Shown here: positions 15,378 through 19,190 of the stretch, in pieces
How positions within the stretch are numbered: the stretch's first letter is position 1
Layout: every line of letters begins with the position of its first letter
Origin: JAAYFJ01 sp964344295
GTDB taxonomy: Bacteria > Bacillota > Clostridia > Tissierellales > Peptoniphilaceae
NCBI GenBank assembly: GCA_964344295.1
Contig: CAYFMR010000018.1
Span: forward strand, 1-19,190
Length of the DNA stretch: 19,190 nt
Reading direction: 5' to 3'
Notes under the pieces: generated by a model
What the model saw: only the letters and a program-made list of their open reading frames with translations
Database searches by the model: none
What the model was told of the DNA's origin: nothing
Program-made: the position numbers and the translations under genes

Positions 15378-15971
15378 ATGATCACCTACGAAGTGGCCAC
15401 CTTAGAGGCCATTCCCGGCCTCATGACCCTACAAAAAAGGTACCACGTGGACACCATCTCCGACGAAGATCGTCCCCAAGGCTTTGTCACCACCCTCTTT
15501 ACGCCGGAACAAATGGGAAAACTCATTGAGGAAGAACAGGGCATCGTCATCGCCCGGGCACCGGACGGGGAAATCATCGGCTACGCCATGAACGGCTCCT
15601 GGGACTACTGGAGCGCCTGGCCCCTCTTCCAACACATGATCGCAGACCTGCCGGGCACCGTCTATAAAGGCATCGACCTCACCACGGCCAACACCTATCA
15701 ATACGGCCCCATCTGCGTAGACACCCGCTACCGGGGACAAAAGGTGTTTCAAAACCTCATGGAGCGCTCCCGTCGCCACTTTGGCCCGCGCTACCCCGTG
15801 ATGATCACCTTTGTCAACGCCGCCAACCCCCACAGCTCCCACGCCCACATTGACGGCGCGGGGATGGACCTCATCAAGACCTTTGACTTTAACCAAAATC
15901 ACTACCTGGAACTGGGCATCCTGTCAGAGACGCCCATCCGCGGCCATACCTTAGACCAAGACCCCTCCTAA
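15378..15971 (+). CDS. GNAT family N-acetyltransferase
   Basis: 197 residues. The acetyl-CoA site is suggested by YGPICVDTRYRGQKVFQNLM, a beta-strand followed by the (Q/R)xxGx(G/A)-like turn and helix that hold the pyrophosphate in GNAT enzymes. Flanking strands are present (GIVIARAPDGEIIGYAM). The substrate cannot be told; a Trp/Tyr-rich segment (SWDYWSAWPLF) may line its pocket. AAAGGAGG precedes the ATG at 15378; an in-frame ATG at 15318 sits on the megL hairpin and is not used. There is no obvious promoter of its own, so it may be transcribed by read-through from megL. Its stop codon lies in the loop of its terminator. Confidence 0.8.
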   Translation: MITYEVATLEAIPGLMTLQKRYHVDTISDEDRPQGFVTTLFTPEQMGKLIEEEQGIVIARAPDGEIIGYAMNGSWDYWSAWPLFQHMIADLPGTVYKGIDLTTANTYQYGPICVDTRYRGQKVFQNLMERSRRHFGPRYPVMITFVNAANPHSSHAHIDGAGMDLIKTFDFNQNHYLELGILSETPIRGHTLDQDPS

Positions 15972-15985
15972 AGAGGGGCCTTTTT
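15962..15985 (+). terminator. Intrinsic terminator overlapping the GNAT stop codon
   Basis: CCCCTC (15962-15967) pairs with GAGGGG (15973-15978). The loop contains the TAA stop, and CCTTTTT follows. Confidence 0.8.
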
Positions 15986-16047
15986 CTTGCCAAACTGGCT
16001 GGATCGGCCGATGACACTTATTTGTAACCAAGAGCTTACAAAGGCTA

Positions 16048-16056
16048 TGATATAAT
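16048..16056 (+). promoter_or_regulatory. Extended -10 promoter of the SLH protein gene
   Basis: TGATATAAT is a consensus extended -10 about 40 bp before the ATG. No good -35 lies at the usual distance. Confidence 0.65.
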
Positions 16057-16096
16057 AAACCTAGCCGTATGGCATGATTCAAGAAGGAGGAATACC

Positions 16097-17800
16097 ATGA
16101 ATCGACATAAACTTTGGACGACAATGCTCGTGCTCGTCCTCGCCGTGTCCCTACTCTTACCTAGCGTCGGCATGGCGGTACAATTTAACGACGTCAGTCA
16201 AAATGGCCTCTATGGATGGGCCTATGATTACATTATGGAAATGGCGAACAAAGGGATCATCAAAGGATACCCTGACGGTCGCTTCGATCCCGGAGCATCC
16301 ATTACCTACCTGGAACTCATGTCCCTCTTGGCCTACATGAGACCGCTGTCTGCGGGACAAAAATCCGCGGCGGCCGCCAAATATTCTGATTTGCTTTTGG
16401 AACTCAACGTACCCACCTGGGCGACGGAATCGCTGGTGACCAACCTCACCAACGGCATCGTCACCGAAACGGAGCTTAGAAATGCCTATAACGATCAACT
16501 CATTCAACTGGGCACCAACAAGCGCATGGACCGTTTAAGCGTCGCCGTCTACTTGGCGAGAAACTTAAACCTGGGGGCAGAAGATCGTCAATACGCCGCC
16601 CTCATCTACGAAGACACGGAAGCCATCGCCGGAAGATTTCGCCAATACGTGGCGGCCCTGGTGGAAATTGGCGTCCTGAACCCCCAAGGTCGGGACGGTA
16701 AGTTTGAACCCACCTCAGCAGTCAAACGATCCGAAGTGGCCAAAATGGTCAAACTGGCCTACGACTACTTAGCCAAACACCCGGTGGGCCCTGCTGTAGA
16801 AGAAACCACCATGGAAGGCGCCATCCAAAGCACCACCATGATGGGCGAAAACTACTCCATGGAAGTGTCTACGGGCCAAACCAGCAAGGCCATCATCATC
16901 ACACCTACCACGGAAATCACCATCGGTGAGCGCAAAGCCACCGCCGGCGACCTGGGAGCGGGCCAAACCGTCACCGTCGTCTACGACGGCCGCACCTCAC
17001 GCGCTCTAAAAGTCAAAATCCACGCCGGAGACCATGAAAATGCCAGCTTGGGCACCATCACCATGGCACCCCAAACGGCTAACCTCATTGGCATTGCCGT
17101 GGAAGGAGAAGCGGCTCCAAAGACTTTGACCATCGGCGCTAACGCCAAAATTATGGAAGAGGGAAGCCCGCTGACCCAAGACAAACTGGCCATCGGCGAC
17201 CGTGTGTATTTCCAAGAAGAGAATGGCACTTTGACCTACCTTAACCGCGTGCTACGTGATGGCTCTGCCACCGGCACTGTTACAGGACTGGAATTTAGCT
17301 ACAACCAACCTAGCTACATCTCTTTGCGAGACGCGAACAACATCAGCCAACGCTACTCCGTGAACAGCGGCGTACAGGTGTCCCAAGATGGAAAAACCGT
17401 TTCCTTATACGAACTACAACTGGGAGACCGCGTCACCGTCCGCCTGCGCTTTGGCGAAGTGGTGCAAATCGAAGCCGTTTCTGACCAGCGCAACGTACGA
17501 GGCACGATCGGCTCCTTTACCCAACTGGTGGGCCAACTGCCGGAAATTCGCCTGGTCACGGAAAATGGCGACACCCTAGGCCCCTACGGCATCAGCCGCA
17601 CTGCCATCGTGCAAATCAATGGTCACAACCAACCGGTAACGGCCCTTAATGTAGGCATGACAGGGGAATTTGTCGTCGACGGCAAAGTCATCAACGCCAT
17701 CTACATTGGCGGAGGCGGTCAGCCATCGAATGACCAACCCAGTCAGACGCAGCCGACCCCGGCTCAACCGGCTCCCCAAGGTCCGTCCATACTCCACTAA
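16097..17800 (+). CDS. Secreted SLH-domain surface protein with four beta-rich repeats
   Basis: 567 residues. The signal peptide ends at about residue 27 (LLLPSVGMA). Three SLH-like modules follow: 29-80 (FNDVSQNGLYGWAYDYIMEM, GIIKGYPDGRFDPG), a degenerate one at about 95-155, and 170-225 (KFEPTSAVKRSEVAKMV). SLH modules bind pyruvylated secondary wall polymers. The key TRAE motif is altered: ITYLEL in the first, KRSE in the third. From about 240 to 537 come four roughly 70-residue beta repeats, each ending in a phrase such as LGAGQTVTVVYDG, AIGDRVYFQEENG, QLGDRVTVRLRFG or NVGMTGEFVVDG. A Pro/Gln/Ser tail ends the protein. No catalytic motif is seen; a structural or adhesive role is likely. 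AGGAGG precedes the ATG; own promoter and terminator. Confidence 0.88.
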   Translation: MNRHKLWTTMLVLVLAVSLLLPSVGMAVQFNDVSQNGLYGWAYDYIMEMANKGIIKGYPDGRFDPGASITYLELMSLLAYMRPLSAGQKSAAAAKYSDLLLELNVPTWATESLVTNLTNGIVTETELRNAYNDQLIQLGTNKRMDRLSVAVYLARNLNLGAEDRQYAALIYEDTEAIAGRFRQYVAALVEIGVLNPQGRDGKFEPTSAVKRSEVAKMVKLAYDYLAKHPVGPAVEETTMEGAIQSTTMMGENYSMEVSTGQTSKAIIITPTTEITIGERKATAGDLGAGQTVTVVYDGRTSRALKVKIHAGDHENASLGTITMAPQTANLIGIAVEGEAAPKTLTIGANAKIMEEGSPLTQDKLAIGDRVYFQEENGTLTYLNRVLRDGSATGTVTGLEFSYNQPSYISLRDANNISQRYSVNSGVQVSQDGKTVSLYELQLGDRVTVRLRFGEVVQIEAVSDQRNVRGTIGSFTQLVGQLPEIRLVTENGDTLGPYGISRTAIVQINGHNQPVTALNVGMTGEFVVDGKVINAIYIGGGGQPSNDQPSQTQPTPAQPAPQGPSILH

Positions 17801-17822
17801 GGATGGCCATCCATAGCAAGAC

Positions 17823-17851
17823 AAAAGCCCTTCTATCAGGAAGGGCTTTTT
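17823..17851 (+). terminator. Intrinsic terminator after the SLH protein gene
   Basis: An 11-bp stem, AAAAGCCCTTC (17823-17833) with GAAGGGCTTTT (17840-17850), has a 6-base loop and a T run. A 12-bp perfect palindrome, GGATGGCCATCC (17801-17812), sits between it and the stop codon. Confidence 0.88.
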
Positions 17852-18284
17852 GTGTGGGAAAAAGAGAACAGCAGACAACGCGCAGGAAAACCATCACCAC
17901 GGTGAACGAACAGTCCACCAATCGCCAAAGGGAAGCGAAGCAAGTCATCACATAGAACATGGCATCATCCCGATCGAAGAACTTTAGGGGTACAGATCAA
18001 AAAATGCGAATCGTGGCTTGCTGCTCTGGTATGAACCGTGTCTGCTCATGTCTCCAGCTACCGTGGCTACCGCCGATTTCGCCTGAGTTTCCAGGGATTG
18101 CATTGATGACGAAGTTGGCAGCGACCCAAGATGGGAGCAGCGTTGTCATCGCCGATTTTGGCAGGGGCCAAACCGTAGCTAAAGGGGCAGAAGGGGTGCC
18201 GTGGATCCGCAGAGACCATCGGATACGATGAGCCACCACCTCAATGCAGACGCCCAACGCCTGCGCCGTATCGTACAGGCACAA

Positions 18285-18307
18285 GAAAAGACCTCCCGTT
18301 TGGGAGG
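18285..18307 (-). terminator. Possible minus-strand terminator in the gene-free interval
   Basis: CCTCCC (18292-18297) pairs with GGGAGG (18302-18307), extended by A/G-rich flanks. On the minus strand the stem is followed by GTCTTTTCTT. No gene lies directly upstream on that strand apart from the surface-protein gene, which already has a terminator. Confidence 0.45.
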
Positions 18308-18350
18308 CCTTATGACAGGAAAAGAACAAGCCGAATGCTTCCGACTCGTA

Positions 18351-18393
18351 TCATCGAAGAGAGCATCATAGACAATGGTGGACCCTTCGATGA
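18351..18393. repeat. 9-bp perfect inverted repeat
   Basis: TCATCGAAG (18351-18359) and CTTCGATGA (18385-18393) are separated by 25 bases. No T run follows on either strand. The role is unknown. Confidence 0.45.
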
Positions 18394-18419
18394 CGAAACA
18401 AGTCAAGGCAAATAAGCAA

Positions 18420-18448
18420 AACAAAACCCGCCATTGGCGGGTTTTGTT
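18420..18448. terminator. Bidirectional terminator after the surface-protein gene
   Basis: A perfect 13-bp stem, 18420-18432 with 18436-18448 (AACAAAACCCGCC and its complement), has a 3-base loop. It begins about 10 bp past the minus-strand stop codon, and T-rich arms face both ways. Confidence 0.85.
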
Positions 18449-18458
18449 GTCGCTGATG

Positions 18459-19190
18459 CTATTCAGTGATTTGTGTTTCAGTGATTTGTGTTACAGTGTA
18501 ATCACCACCTGCAATAGCTGTCTTAGGTATCTCTTTGTCCCATTTGATTTTTTCTGGAGTAATAATGACACCATCTTTTGTTACAGTTGGTACTTTAATA
18601 TTTTTTCCATGTTCGACCTTGATTGTGCTATTGTCGATTGTGCTATTGTCGAAGGAGTATCCCGTTACATCGTCAGCGAATTTGAAATTAATGGTGTAGG
18701 TGTCAGCAACATATTGGCCCAAGACCGTGGTATCGTAGTTGATGGTCTCAGGCGGTCCGCTGAATGTGAAAGTATGACCTGCTCGGGGTGTTGGCATAAG
18801 CTGCTGTTGAACACTCGTAAATTTAGACCCTTTTACAATTTTCTTGCTAAAAAGTTCTTCCTCAGTATCACTATTGACGACATTGACGACTGTAACGGTG
18901 ACATATGCCGTGGTCGTTTTATCTTTCCAAATAGCTTTAATAGTTAGGTCAGAAGTAACAGTAACTTTATCGCCTGGTTTATATTCCTTACCATTGATTT
19001 CCCAAGCTTTAAACTCTTGAGTCGTTTTAGGAGCAGTAAAAGAGCAGCTGGGCAGAGTGTATTGCTCGTCGTTGGCAGCTGTTACATTGCTCATGCTGCC
19101 AGAGCCACCGTTTTTATCAAAGGTGATGGTGCGTGTAGCGCCGGGGCGACGGACTAAAATAGAAACAACGGGGTTGATGTAATCCGCTTG
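18459..19190 (-). CDS. Large surface protein with Listeria-Bacteroides (InlB B-type) repeat, C-terminal part
   Basis: The frame is open from the window edge to a TAG at 18459-18461 (243 residues), so the gene starts beyond 19190; the ATG at 19094 is internal to a repeat. The piece TITFDKNGGSGSMSNVTAAN, followed by YTLPSCSFTAP, FKAWEINGKEYKPGDKVTV and LTIKAIWKD, is a complete Listeria-Bacteroides beta-grasp repeat found in secreted and cell-wall proteins. After it come two further beta-rich segments (TAYVTVTVVNVVN; TYTINFKFADDVTGYSF). The C-terminus QITETQITE has no LPXTG, SLH or membrane anchor, so attachment, if any, must be N-terminal. Composition is AT-richer than neighbouring genes. Two 15-bp in-frame tandem duplications are present. 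It is likely an adhesin or wall protein. Confidence 0.8.
   Translation of the reverse strand, partial: QADYINPVVSILVRRPGATRTITFDKNGGSGSMSNVTAANDEQYTLPSCSFTAPKTTQEFKAWEINGKEYKPGDKVTVTSDLTIKAIWKDKTTTAYVTVTVVNVVNSDTEEELFSKKIVKGSKFTSVQQQLMPTPRAGHTFTFSGPPETINYDTTVLGQYVADTYTINFKFADDVTGYSFDNSTIDNSTIKVEHGKNIKVPTVTKDGVIITPEKIKWDKEIPKTAIAGGDYTVTQITETQITE
18464..18493 (-). repeat. 15-bp tandem duplication at the 3' end of the surface-protein gene
   Basis: Two adjacent 15-base units (18464-18478 and 18479-18493) differ at one base. Read on the minus strand, they give the repeated TETQI/TETQI at the extreme C-terminus. Confidence 0.75.
18621..18650 (-). repeat. Exact 15-bp tandem duplication inside the surface-protein gene
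   Basis: GATTGTGCTATTGTC occurs twice with no gap (18621-18635 and 18636-18650), encoding DNSTIDNSTI in the protein. The units are identical. Confidence 0.85.

Larger units (their letters stand above)
17852..18419. other. Gene-free interval with hairpins
   Basis: No convincing gene is seen in about 570 bases. Open frames on both strands (plus 17959-18231; minus 17997-18329) lack ribosome sites and any recognisable motif. A short plus frame from ATG 18228 to TAG 18371 (47 codons) has plausible residue content but only a weak GGA upstream and spans a hairpin. The interval could hold a decayed gene or a small RNA. A minus-oriented hairpin and an inverted repeat are listed separately. Confidence 0.5.

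Noticed and set aside
15429..15902. Minus-strand 157-codon frame opposite the GNAT gene
   Set aside because: Gly/Val-rich shadow of the acetyltransferase codons, without a ribosome site.
17959..18231. Plus-strand 90-codon frame in the gene-free interval
   Set aside because: No ribosome site, no recognisable motif and no downstream terminator. It could be a relic but cannot be supported as a gene.
18464..18650. CRISPR-like repeats
   Set aside because: The units are 15 bp, directly adjacent without spacers, and lie inside a coding frame.
18375..18947. Plus-strand 190-codon frame opposite the surface protein
   Set aside because: It runs through a perfect terminator hairpin and is antisense to a clear repeat-domain protein.

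Overview
The window looks like chromosomal DNA of an anaerobic, low- to mid-GC Gram-positive (Firmicutes; Clostridia/Tissierellia-like) bacterium. The main evidence is the hpf-secA-prfB order, a long-form HPF, strong AGGAGG ribosome sites, many intrinsic terminators, an S-layer-homology (SLH) surface protein and lipoprotein signal peptides. Genus-level placement is not possible from the sequence alone. Most of the window is mid-GC housekeeping and metabolic DNA. Two stretches differ in composition: the AT-rich left end (1 to about 1510) and the AT-richer surface-protein gene at the right end (18459 to 19190).

Left end, 1-1510: the C-terminal part of a large serine recombinase, then about 75 bp, then an MmeI-like DNA methyltransferase fragment whose homology begins inside motif I. 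This arrangement suggests the edge of an integrated element that split the methyltransferase gene. The fragment is cut again at about 1510, where it joins a lipoprotein gene that has lost the start of its signal peptide.

1512-6034: a lipoprotein of unknown role, a CPBP (CAAX-like) membrane protease with its own strong promoter, and, convergent to it, a two-gene minus-strand operon (an unrecognised 571-aa protein followed by a YihY/BrkB membrane protein). Bidirectional and unidirectional terminators separate the convergent units.

6167-10708: hpf (ribosome hibernation), secA (preprotein translocase ATPase) and prfB (release factor 2). hpf ends in its own terminator. secA has its own extended -10 promoter, and prfB follows secA after 8 bp. 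This prfB has no programmed frameshift.

10818-15971: a surface lipoprotein of the Fcc3-type fumarate reductase family, lacking heme and FMN-binding domains; then a TyrR-like ACT-PAS-AAA+-HTH regulator lacking the GAFTGA loop, coupled to methionine gamma-lyase; then a GNAT acetyltransferase. The regulator-lyase pair suggests amino-acid-responsive sulfur amino acid catabolism.

16097-19190: a secreted SLH protein with four tandem beta-rich repeats, a 0.65-kb gene-free stretch with hairpins, and on the minus strand the C-terminal part of a Listeria-Bacteroides-repeat surface protein containing two short in-frame tandem duplications. I found no CRISPR array, tRNA, rRNA or complete defence system. 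The most unusual features are the double breakpoint around the methyltransferase fragment and the regulator/methionine lyase module.
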